Assembly (NCBI GenBank): GCA_964247055.1
Contig: OZ176053.1
Coordinates: 1,054,001 to 1,118,000, forward strand
Reading direction: 5' to 3'
DNA from: Paragordius varius
Taxonomy: Eukaryota; Nematomorpha
Length of the DNA: 64,000 nt
The position numbers were made by a program, and so were the translations under genes. Of this stretch, positions 50,581-60,739 are shown piece after piece; the stretch's first letter is position 1; each line of letters begins with the position of its first letter. The notes beneath the pieces are model-generated. The model ran no database searches, was not told the DNA's origin, and saw only the letters and a program-made list of their open reading frames with translations.

Positions 50581-52072
50581 TCAAGGTGTATCAAGAAAAG
50601 GGTGTAGCAGACCCACGTCGCCACTGTCCACAAAAGACGTCCCTTGCTGCCCTTCGATACACCAGTCCATGGTGGTTCAGTGACAGCCGTCTAGTTGCGT
50701 CTCGGGGGTGGGGTTGACTTCTAGGGATATAATGATAAGTTTATATAAAGATATGTATAAAATAAAGTGAAGATATATTTGGCATTTACAGGTAAAATAA
50801 ATCCAATCGACTATATCCTATATATTTCTACTAATGTTTCATAGATCTAATATTCTTTAATGTATAACGTATGGATATTCTAGCTTAATTCAACCGAATG
50901 CATATTTATTATACTGTGACAGTATTTATCTTGTTTAATAGATTTTATAAACCAATATTTAACTTTTGCTAGTGGTATGTATTTCCGTTTTTAATCCATG
51001 TTTTTTATAGTCTATAAATCCCAGTTGGTATTCATAAAGTGTCTGATATTTAAATCAATTTTTCTCCTTTTATATGTGAATCTAACATTTATAGACCAAT
51101 AAATTAAATTTTCTTTAATTAATCTCTTAATTAAAACAATTATTTCCCTTTGTCCTCTTAAGGTACCGCATTCGTTATCTTTAATCTATAAGTTGTTATT
51201 TGCCTTTATAATACATTTAAAATTCCGCATTATAAATCTTTTTTTATTTCTCCTAGCAAATTAACAGTAGCAAATGGTTAAAATTATATATATTTAATGA
51301 CTTTTTTTATATAAATAATAAATGTGTAAAATCTAACAGTAGCCAATGGTTAAAATTTAACAAACTTTTTAATGGCTATTTTTAAAAATAATAAATGTGT
51401 AAAATCTAAAGGACATTTAAAATAATGTAAAATATAAAAATGCTTATCTCTAAGTTACGCATGGAAGTTCCAAAGGGACTACGTTCTGCTTGGTCGTAGC
51501 AACGAAACGTAAACTTTCCCGTGCCTGTGTCAATCTTTCCTCCTATGCGACTACAGCGGCACGCCCCACAGCGCTCCTATCATTATGCTAAAAAGCAAAG
51601 GCATACAAATGGGGAACCTAAGTGAGTGCATATAGAGTGACACCTTAGACGAAGCGGTACACATTTCGCTAAGCTACAGGCTATCCGGGAAAGATCGTTA
51701 CATCAGCGTCATGCGGTCTTCCAACCAATACTGGCATGCAATACATTCCCTTGCGTGTTTGTTGAAAATATTTATTTTTAGTCATAGTATTACCATTATT
51801 ATAAAGTTATCTCATTTTAGGCAAAGAATTACAATGACAATGTTCGCAAGTCCCAGTAAAAACAATTTTCATTCAATAAGCGTTCTTGTATATAAGGCGT
51901 AATTAGGATTATCATATCTTATAAATAGTGCATGAAGTTTTAAGTATTTTAGAAGCCAAAAAACTCGTTTTCCAATTTTCAGCGAATAAAAGCATATAGT
52001 CGAGAAATGTGTAAAAAATCATTATTAATATTTGAAGACATTAAAACCAGCTCGTTAGTCAATCGTTAAATA
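50581..52072. mobile_element. Unclassified 1.49-kb insertion in unit 5 spacer
   Basis: Other units read GTGGTTACACAAG without interruption. Here ~1490 bp separate GTGGTTA from TACACAAG, with TA on both sides. No terminal inverted repeats were found. The left end is GC-rich (CAGACCCACGTCGCC, GTCCATGGTGGTTCAGTGAC), as is 51460-51720, in contrast to the AT-rich middle. No coding frame is supported. It could be a composite or an old retroposed piece. Confidence 0.6.
51265..51415. repeat. ~75-bp tandem duplication
   Basis: The block ACAGTAGCCAATGGTTAAAA ... AATAATAAATGTGTAAAATC occurs twice in succession with small differences, inside the unclassified insertion. Confidence 0.7.
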
Positions 52073-52488
52073 CACAAGATTAATAAGCAACTAATATTTT
52101 ATCGAGCTATTTTTCCATTTATTATTTGAACCGAATTTATATCGAAGTTGGTTAATTTTTAAGCGCCCATATTAATGAGCTCTGCATGATTGGTGGAAGG
52201 AATTGAATATAGATAATATAATTATAATTTGAAAATTTGCCATAAGCGATTTCCAAAAATCAAAAGCATTGAAAATTAATCCATGAGTAAGCGGGTTTTT
52301 TAAAGTTTTGTGCGTTTAATGATAAATCGCTCTAATTTAGGAGCACCTTATAAATATTAAAAAAAATTCTTCTCTAATTAAAATGAAATATTTACGACAA
52401 TCATCCAATAATACATAATAAACAAACTATTATACCTTGATTTGTGGGTAGCATAGTTGGGGTTTATTATTTTAACTATGAATTTTAC

Positions 52489-52622
52489 TTGTTTATTTAT
52501 TTTGGTGGTTGTCTGCACTAATTGACGCAATTCGATTAAATAAACAATGACAAAGTCTTTAGCTCACCAAAAACAAATCAAACCGGTTTATATCCGGTCC
52601 TTAATTGATGATCTATAAAAGA
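52489..52622 (+). promoter_or_regulatory. Promoter module of array gene 6
   Basis: Palindrome 52582-52598 and a TATA box at 52614 (TATAAAAGA, with the following GGCGGG changed to GAGCGGG), 15 bp apart; 102 bp to the ATG. Confidence 0.75.
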
Positions 52623-52715
52623 GCGGGTTTTTCTATGAAATTCAAATACATTTTTTATCGACTTTTCCCTGAAATAAACACTACCGAATTCCTAAAACTA
52701 CTGACCCTGTCTACA

Positions 52716-53412
52716 ATGTACAAACAAATCCATATTATCTTAACGCTTTGCATCGCCTTATTTGCAAGTAAATCCGTTATAACCATAATATTTTTAAACT
52801 TAACAAATATACCCAATATAATTGCACACTATATTTCTTATCCTTTAAATTTATATTTCTTTTTACGAATATGAAGGTTTGTCAATGGCATGCAGATTTA
52901 ACAATCAAAATATTCGGCCAGACAGATCCATCATTCTACGATCAGAAATATCGAACAAACATGTTTTCACGGATTGTGCGGATATGACAATAAAATTCAA
53001 CATCCAACCTAAATTAAACGGTAAACAAGAATTTTTTAAACAGACAAAAATTTTACCCATAGAATGTCGCATTATATTGAATAAAATAATTGTTTAATAA
53101 TACTTTAGTGATTAGAGAAATAAGCACAAACACACGCACAGATCGCATCTCAACAGAAATTCCAAGTTCTGGTGGCTCGCCCGTCATTATGAGTGCCCAA
53201 GCTATTGAATATAGAGTGGCCCCTGGCTATGCTGGCCCCATTACTGTAACGGTAAGTTTTTGTCAATATTTTTTAGAAAGAGATGTTTCGTTTTATTGAA
53301 TAATACATTAATGCACTTTAAATCAATATTTTTATAATGTATTTTAAATTTTGTATAGTATGGACGAGATCGATTATTCATCCCTACTGTAGTTTCGCCA
53401 AGAAGGAATTAA
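52716..53412 (+). CDS. Array gene 6: secreted 130-residue protein, four exons
   Basis: Exons 52716-52767, 52877-53020, 53109-53251 and 53359-53412, splice sites intact. Copy-specific: VIMSAQAIEYRV instead of VIMTDQAIEYRV. Otherwise interior-type sequence with ACRFNN, VIREIS and TDRIS. Its unit carries no large insertion and serves as the reference 2990-bp unit. As in gene 3, the near polyadenylation signal is AATAAT. Confidence 0.85.
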
Positions 53413-54360
53413 AATCAAATAATGAAGAATCTGTTTTTATTAATGTATATAAACACTCATGTACATATTCTTTTTATAAATTAAAAATAATTTATTTATT
53501 TTATATTCAATTATGATTTTTGGATGAAACGATTTTAGATGCAGGCAAACAAATATATACATCGTTAGAAAATAAATTATAACTGGGAAAGCTTTGAGGC
53601 TACATTTGGCCAGCCACTTGATTTTATTCATAAACCTGCTGCTTATTTCAGTCGTGTTTTGGAGCTTGTCACAATTTTAGATTCTATAAATTAATAAATA
53701 TATTTTTTATCTAATATAGGAGGACAATGTTTGATAATTAAAAATCAACTTACAAACAGTTGGTTATTTAAAAAATTATGTCTCGAAATGTCATTGTGTA
53801 CAAAAAAATATAAATGTTATAAAGTGTCTAATGATTTTTATGGAATAAAACCTAATTTATTATATTACACTAGACAAAAAATATTTTCTGCTATTCGAGT
53901 TTTAGCCTTTTCTGATGTTTACTTTCATTTTAAGTAAATCCGAATAAAAATTTATGATTCTGCCTAAGATTTATTTATATTTCGGTTTTTTACGATTTTG
54001 GGCCCCTTATCAATATTTTAATAAAAAATATATTTTTTTTTAAATCAACAGCAAATGCCCATTTTTATTTATTGTTCGAAAGAGTAATAAAAACTCTATT
54101 GCATACTATATTTTACATCTATAGTTCATAATGTAGACTGAAACGACAAACCCGCTAAGCAAGAGCGTTCTTGTCAATAAATATATTTTTAAAACCAATG
54201 GACAAAAATAGCCCAAACTTTGTTAAGATGGCCATTTCCAAAATCCATTTTAGTTTTATTGATATTACCATTTCATCGATATTAAATATTTTCTTTAAAA
54301 GATTTTTAATTATAAAATTACAAAGACTATAAATAAAGTGTAAAGCATTTTTGATCTTTT

Positions 54361-54646
54361 ACATTAAAAATTCAAATTATGCGGACAAAATAAATATAAA
54401 GACAAATATTTTTTTTAAAAGACAACCAACCATACTTTTTAAACTTTAATGTTTCCCATATAAGCTATTTAGTTACCGTTGTAAAATATGTAACTTATTG
54501 TGTTAGTATTATATCTATATTTCACACTTTGTTAATTTAAACAACAAGTTATATAGGTATAAATCTAGATTTAAAAAGTATGGTTGTCTATTTGAAAAAA
54601 ATATTTGCCTTTATATTACAACGTTTTGTCCGTATATTTTTACTGT
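54361..54646. mobile_element. Palindromic MITE in unit 6
   Basis: Uninterrupted copy, same family and position as in units 2-5. Confidence 0.8.
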
Positions 54647-55479
54647 ATAACCATATGTAATAAATGAAGCTTTATTCCAATCTATGATTAGGAATTTATT
54701 TAGCGCGCACCGAGTTGCATTCTAACTATTAATGTTTGCTTAAGAATCAATATTTTTGGAGCGCTGTTTAATTCCACTGTTTCCCGTAAAATCTAAAACG
54801 GCACACCGTAAAAAGGAATTTTATGTAAATATTTTATAAATTGGTTCTTTGCTATGCAAGCCTATGAATATATAACATATAATTTGGTCGATAAAATATT
54901 AATTATCGTTTTTGACAAAAACAAAAATTGGGAGTTAAAATGTTGTTAGCGCATTTGACTAATTATAATACGATTCATAAAACATTAATGTTAAAAGATT
55001 TCGAAAACGAAATTGTTTTATTAACTTATAGTTATAATTCAATGTCTATTTGTGGTTACACAAGATTAATAAGCAACTAATATTTTATCGAGCTATTTTT
55101 CCATTTATTATTTGAACCGAATTTATATTGAAGTTGGTTAATTTTTAAGCGCCCATATTAATGAGCACTGCATGATTGGTGGAAGGAATTGAATATAGAT
55201 AATATAATTATAATTTGAAAATTTGCCATAAGCGATTTCCAAGAATCAAAAGCATTGAAAATTAATCCATGAGTAAGCGGGTTTTTTGAAGTTTTGTGCG
55301 TTTAATGATAAATCGCTCTTTAAAGTTTAGGAGCACTTTATAAATATTAAAAAAAATTTCTTATCTAATTAAAATCAAATATTTACGACAATCATTCAAT
55401 AATACATATTAAACAAACTATTATACCTTGATTTGTGGGTAGCATAGTTGGGGTTTATTATTTTAACTATGAATTTTAC

Positions 55480-55612
55480 TTGTTTATTTACTTTGGTGGT
55501 TGTCTGCACTAATTGACGCAATTCGATTAAATAAACAATGACAAAGTCTTTAGCTCACCAAAAACAAATCAAACCGGTTTATATCCGGTCTATAAATGAT
55601 GGCTATAAAAGG
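55480..55612 (+). promoter_or_regulatory. Promoter module of array gene 7
   Basis: Palindrome 55573-55589 and TATAAAAGG 55604-55612. A second TATAAAT (55591) arises here right after the palindrome, absent in other copies. Confidence 0.75.
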
Positions 55613-55705
55613 GCGGGTTTTTCTACGAAATTCATAAACATTTTTTATCGACTTTTCCCTGAAATAAACACTACCGAATTCCTAAAACTACTAACCCTGT
55701 TTACA

Positions 55706-56403
55706 ATGTACAAACAAATCCATATTATCTTAACGCTTTGCATCGCCTTATTTGCAAGTAAATCCGTTATAACCATAATATTTTTAAACTTAACAAATAT
55801 ACCCAATATAATTGCACACTATATTTTTTATCCTTTAAATTTATATTTCTTTTTACGAATATGAAGGTTTGTCAATGGCATGCAGATTTAACAATCAAAA
55901 TATTCGGCCAGACAGATCCATCATTCTACGATCAGAAATATCAAACAAACATGTTTTCACGGATTGTGCGGATATGACAATAAAATTCAACATTCAACCT
56001 AAATTAAACGGTAAACAAGAGTTTTTTAAAAAAACTAAAATAATGCCCATAGAATGTCGCATTTATATTGAATAAAATAATTGTTTAATAATACTTTAGT
56101 GATAAGAGAAATAAGCACAAACACACGCACAGATCGCATCACAACAGAAATTCCAAGTTCTGGTGGTTCGCCAGTCATTATGACTGACCAAGCTATTGAA
56201 TATAGAGTGGCCCCTGGCTATGCTGGCCCCATTACTGTAACGGTAAGTTTTTGTCAATATTTTTTAGAAAGAGATGTTTCGTTTTATTGAATAATACATT
56301 AATGCACTTTAAATCAATATTTTTATAATGTATTTTAAATTTTGTATAGTATGGCCGAGATCGATTATTTATCCCTACTGTAGTTTCGCCAAGAAGGAAT
56401 TAA
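55706..56403 (+). CDS. Array gene 7: secreted 130-residue protein, four exons
   Basis: Exons 55706-55757, 55867-56010, 56100-56242 and 56350-56403; frame and splice sites intact. Copy-specific: TDRITTE instead of TDRISTE. Signal peptide, two mature Cys and the C terminus VVSPRRN unchanged. Downstream, about 520 bp of the standard unit are missing. Confidence 0.85.
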
Positions 56404-56940
56404 AATCAAATCATGAAGAATCTGTTTTTATTAATGTATATAAACACTCATGTATATATTCTGATTATAATTTAAAAATAAATTATTTATTTTATATTCA
56501 ATTATGATTTTTGGATGATATGATTTTAGATACAGGCAAACAAATATATACATCGTTGGAAAATAAATTATAACTGGGAAAGCTTTGAGGCTACATTTGG
56601 CCAGCCACTTGATTTTATTCATGTTAAACCCTGCTGCTTATTTCAGTCGTGTTTTGGAGCTTGTCACAATTTTAGACTCTAATTAATAAATATATTTTTT
56701 ATCTAACATAGGGAGACAATGTTTGATAAAAAAATCAACTTACAAACAGTTGGTTATTTAAAAAATGTCTCGAAATGTCATTGTGTACAAAAAAATATAA
56801 ATGTAATAAAGTGTCTTATGATTTTTATGGAATCAAACCTAATTTTATATATTACACTAGACAAAAAATATTTTCTGCTATTCGAGTTTTACCCTTTTCT
56901 GATGTTTACTTTCATTTTAAGTAAATCCGAATAAAAATTT

Positions 56941-57100
56941 AAACTTATTGTGATAGTATTATATCTATATTTCACAGTTTGCCAATTTAAACAACAAGTT
57001 ATATATATAGGTATAAATCTAGATTTTAAAAGTATGGTTGTTTATTAGAAAAGAATATTTGCCTTTATATTACAACGTTTTGTCCGTATATTTTTACTGT
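56941..57100. mobile_element. Right half of the palindromic MITE, unit 7 (deletion junction)
   Basis: Sequence following gene 7 runs to CCGAATAAAAATTT and then jumps to AAACTTATTGTGATAG, the middle of the MITE. The left MITE arm, the dispersed repeat and the spacer between are gone. A short AAATTT match at the junction suggests microhomology-mediated deletion. Confidence 0.75.
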
Positions 57101-57945
57101 ATAACCATATGTAAAAAATGAAGCTTTATTCCAATCTATGATTAGGAACATTTAATTTAGCGCGTACCGAGTTGCATTCTAATTATTAATGTTTGCTTAA
57201 GAAACAAATATTTTTGGAGCGCTGTTTAATTCCACTGTTTCCCGTAAAATATCATACGGCACACCGTAAAAAGGAATTTTATGTTAATATTTTATAAATT
57301 GGTTCTTTGCTATGCAAGCCTATGAATATATAACATATAATTTGGTCGATAAAATATTAATTATCGTTTTTGACAAAAACAAAAATTGGGAGTTAAAATG
57401 TTGTTAGCGCATTTGACTAATTATAATACGATTCATAAAACATTAATGTTAAAAGATTTCGAAAACGAAATTGTTTTATAGTTTAACTTCTAGTTATAAT
57501 TCAAGGTCTATTTGTGGTTACACAAGATTAATAAGCCACTAATATTTTATCGAGCTATTTTTCCATTTATTATTTGAACCGAATTTATAATGAAGGTTGA
57601 TTGTTAAGCGCCCATATTAATGAGCACTGCATGATTGGTAGAAGGAATTGAATATAGATAATATAATTATAATTTGAAAATAAATTTGCCATAAGCGATT
57701 TCTAGAAAATCAAAAGAATTGAAAATTAATCCATGAGTAAGTGGGTTTTTTGAAGTTTTGTGCGTTTAATGATAAATAATTAAACGTTTAAAATTTTGGA
57801 GCACTTTATAAATATTAAAAAAAAAATTCTTATCTAAAAATCAAATATTCACGACAATCATCCAATAATACATGTTAAACAAACTATTTTACATTGGTTT
57901 GTGGGTAGCATAGTTGGGGTTTATTATTTTAACTATCAATTTTAC

Positions 57946-58082
57946 TTGTTTATTTACTTTGGTGGTTGTTTGCAGTAATTGACGCAATTCGATTAAATAA
58001 ACAATGAAAAGGGGTTAAGCTTACCATAATATAAATCAAACCGGTTTATATCCGGTTCTTATTTTCTGAAGGGTATAAAAGG
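57946..58082 (+). promoter_or_regulatory. Promoter module of array gene 8
   Basis: Forkhead-like TTGTTTATTTAC, palindrome 58040-58056, TATAAAAGG 58074-58082. Spacing is 17 bp here against 14 in most copies; 102 bp to the ATG. The blocks are kept although the sequence between them differs. Confidence 0.75.
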
Positions 58083-58175
58083 GCGGGTTTTTCCACGAAA
58101 TTCACAAACATTTTTTGTCGCATTTTTTGTGAAATAAACACCACCAAATTCCTAAAACTACTAACACTAGCCAAA

Positions 58176-58862
58176 ATGTACAAACAAATCCATATTATCT
58201 TAACGCTTTGCATCGCCTTATTTGCAAGTAAATCCGTTATAACCATATTAATTTTAAACTTAACAAATATACCCAATATAATTGCACACTATATTTTTTA
58301 TCCTTTAAATTTATATTTCTTTTTACGAATATGAAGGTTTGTTAATGGCATGCAGATTTAACAATCAAAATATTCGGCCTGACAGATCCATCATTATACG
58401 ATCAGATAAATCAAACAAACATGTTTTCTCGAATTGTGCGGATATGACAATAAAATTCAACATCCAACCTAAATTAAACGGTAAACAAGAGTTTTTTAAA
58501 CAGACAAAGAATGTCGCATTAGATTAAATAAATAAATGTTTAATAATACTTTAGTGATTAGTGAAATAAGCACAAACACACGCACAGATCGCATCTCGAC
58601 TGAAATTCCAAGTTCTGGTGGCTCGCCCGTCATTATGACTCCACAATCTATTGAATATAGAGTGGCCCCTGGCTATGCTGGCCCCATAACTGTGACGGTA
58701 AGTTTTTGTAAAAATTTTCTTTATAAATAGATTTATCGTTATTTCTGTATAATACATTAATGCACTTACTTTATTTCGATATTATAATGTATTTTATATT
58801 TCGTATAGTATTCCCAGGATCGATTATTCATCCCTACTGTGGTTTCGCCAACAAGGAATTGA
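58176..58862 (+). CDS. Array gene 8: secreted 130-residue protein, four exons, most divergent
   Basis: Exons 58176-58227, 58337-58480, 58555-58697 and 58809-58862, with intact GT-AG sites; intron 2 is 74 bp, the shortest of the set. Changes include SLLMAC, IIIRSDKSN, FSNC, VIMTPQSIEYRV, YSQDRLF and VVSPTRN ending in TGA rather than TAA. The signal peptide and both mature Cys are unchanged. The motif APGYAGPITVT and the stretch FIPTVVSP are invariant in all eight genes, so they are likely structural or functional cores. Being last in the array it may escape homogenisation. Confidence 0.85.
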
Positions 58863-59570
58863 AAATGATAATGAAGAATCTGTATTTATAGATGTATATA
58901 GATATAATAAATAAATTAAATATTATATTTGTATTTCTTTTCTGAGTGAAATCATTAAAATTAAGACTGCTATTTTTGTGGAATCGAAAACGGATAAATT
59001 CTTTATTACCTAGACCAATTTTTTTCAATATAAATTACATAAATATCTAAGATGGACGTATCAAACACTATATTTCAATCTTTCCATTCACAAAATTTTC
59101 ACTTAGTAGAAAATAATAACTTTTCTAATAAAACAACCGATTTATCAAATCTAAATTTATCAAATTTTGCAAATTTTATTTGCATGCACAAAAAATTAGG
59201 TTGTTTCAAAGTTTAATATAAATGTGTATTCATAAAAAATAATATATTTGAAGAAAACATGTTTTTTGTCGAAAAAATCTGATATTCAACAAATTATGCA
59301 CAGAGCCCAATATAAGTATATATATTGATGGTTGAGAGCTTCAATCCAACTATATGCCATATACCAGATGATGCAGCCATAAGTCATTAACGGTGTAACT
59401 AAGGGTTTGGGCCAGAAAAAGGTAGCCATTAATTTAACACATGCTTCATTTCTTTAGCGGAAACTAAACCGCAAACACCCAAAAGTTGAATTCTCCAAAA
59501 AGTAACGGGCTAAAATTTTCATTGACCAAATTTATCAAATTTTGTGCCAGAAAAATCAGTACGCATTTTT
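58863..59570. other. Sequence beyond the array
   Basis: After about 58870 similarity to the units ends. No supported exon. On the minus strand near 59310-59440 a frame reads WPKPLVTPLMTYGCIIWYMA, reminiscent of the YG-x-x-x-W element of LINE RT tails, but it is isolated. Confidence 0.45.
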
Positions 59571-59574
59571 TTTC

Positions 59575-60230
59575 TTATCCATTAAAAAAATGATGTTGTA
59601 AGTTATCGTTTGCTGGTAAACACATAATGTGACATGTGTCATCGATTAAAGGTGTGAAACAATGTTTAAAAAATTTAACGGGCGCCCCGGAACACCAACC
59701 GTGATGATACAGTGTAAGAAATATTAGATGATGAGTCATAAATAAATGGGAATCGCCAGGAGCAATACATCTATCAGAAAAAACAATGAGTAGACGTTTA
59801 CGGATAGAAAAAACCAAAACGGAAAATAAGTCCCACACAATTAGAATCGTATCGAAAATCGCAGAATGACTCATGAAAACCTGCTTGAGCATAAAAGAAA
59901 AATTATTTTTGCATCGAATAGTAATGAATGATATGCCTAATATTTTATAAGTGTTTAAAACTTGCGTTTCCTTTTGCCATGCCAGTCTGAGAATACCAAA
60001 ACTATATCTCTTTGGCACAGACCATGCTCTGTGTCTCGTTGGACAAGATCGGTATTGGGTAAATCGTTAATACACAACTCAATATCCAAAATATAGTAAT
60101 TTGAATCATGCATTTTTAAAGAACCACGAAAATTGGCAGAAGACATGACATATTGGTTTACGTGGTAACGCTCCGTCTCACACAGCGCAACCAATAAAAG
60201 GCACCTTAAAATGCTTCGATTGGAACTTCT
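59575..60230 (-). other. Unassigned pair of overlapping minus-strand frames
   Basis: The upstream frame (to 59955) starts with a hydrophobic, signal-like stretch (ILRCLLLVALC) and continues SANFRGSLKMHDSNYYILDI. The downstream frame (60018-59575, 147 codons) is Cys/His-rich (SDRCIAPGDSHLFMTHHL, HHGWCSGAPVKFFKH). They overlap by ~60 bp in different frames. Lengths exceed chance expectation for this composition. I recognise neither; a single broken gene, two exons, or part of a transposable element are all possible. Confidence 0.35.
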
Positions 60231-60504
60231 TTGCCATACACCCCTTACTTGGCGATATATGAACTTTATCTCTTAGCATCAAGGTAGGACACGGTTGCGG
60301 AGAACCAATTCATTATTTAAAGGTGTTAAAAATGTCAAAAATGTTTTAACATTGGTTTGCAACAAAAGACATTTGGTTTTTCTGGCTTGGCAATCCTACC
60401 CTAAGAAATCGACGTAATGAATAAAAGATGGATAATTTATACATAACAAATTAATTTCCCTTCAAAATTACGTACATTTATATAAAGGTGGTTGAATACA
60501 TTTG

Positions 60505-60697
60505 TGTTATAGTTCTAACATTTTACCACCTTGTTTCGAAAAAGATTAATAGCTCATTTTCATAAACGTTTTTGTATTACTATATTAGTAAAAACCTCGT
60601 AACCACTTTGTTAGTATTATTATATTAATGAATAAAGTGTATAGTTGCAGGCACATTATCTCTATGAAATTGAACACATTTATACCTCATTAAGATA

Positions 60698-60739
<42 letters not shown>

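Larger units (their letters stand above)
22659..58862 (+). repeat. Head-to-tail array of eight gene units, base unit ~2.98 kb
   Basis: Eight units run in one direction; start codons lie at 22887, 26582, 32172, 37615, 42444, 52716, 55706 and 58176. Spacings of 5590, 5443, 4829 and 10272 bp reduce to 2993, 2973, 2990 and 2973 bp when the recognisable insertions are subtracted. Unit 6 is 2990 bp as it stands. A standard unit holds promoter, four-exon gene, a decayed protein-like segment (WKALRLHLASHLILFML), a dispersed repeat, a palindromic MITE and a spacer marked by CGGCACACCGTAAAAAG. Unit 1 has a divergent spacer without the MITE; unit 7 has lost ~520 bp; unit 8 diverges just after its stop codon. 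Confidence 0.92.

Noticed and set aside
50590-50720. tRNA-derived SINE in the GC-rich block (GGTGGTTCAGTGACAGCC resembling a B box)
   Set aside because: No matching A box or cloverleaf could be drawn at the right spacing.
22659-58862. CRISPR-like or satellite explanation for the array
   Set aside because: Units are ~3 kb with a spliced gene in each, eukaryotic introns and transposons; this is gene duplication, not a short-repeat array.
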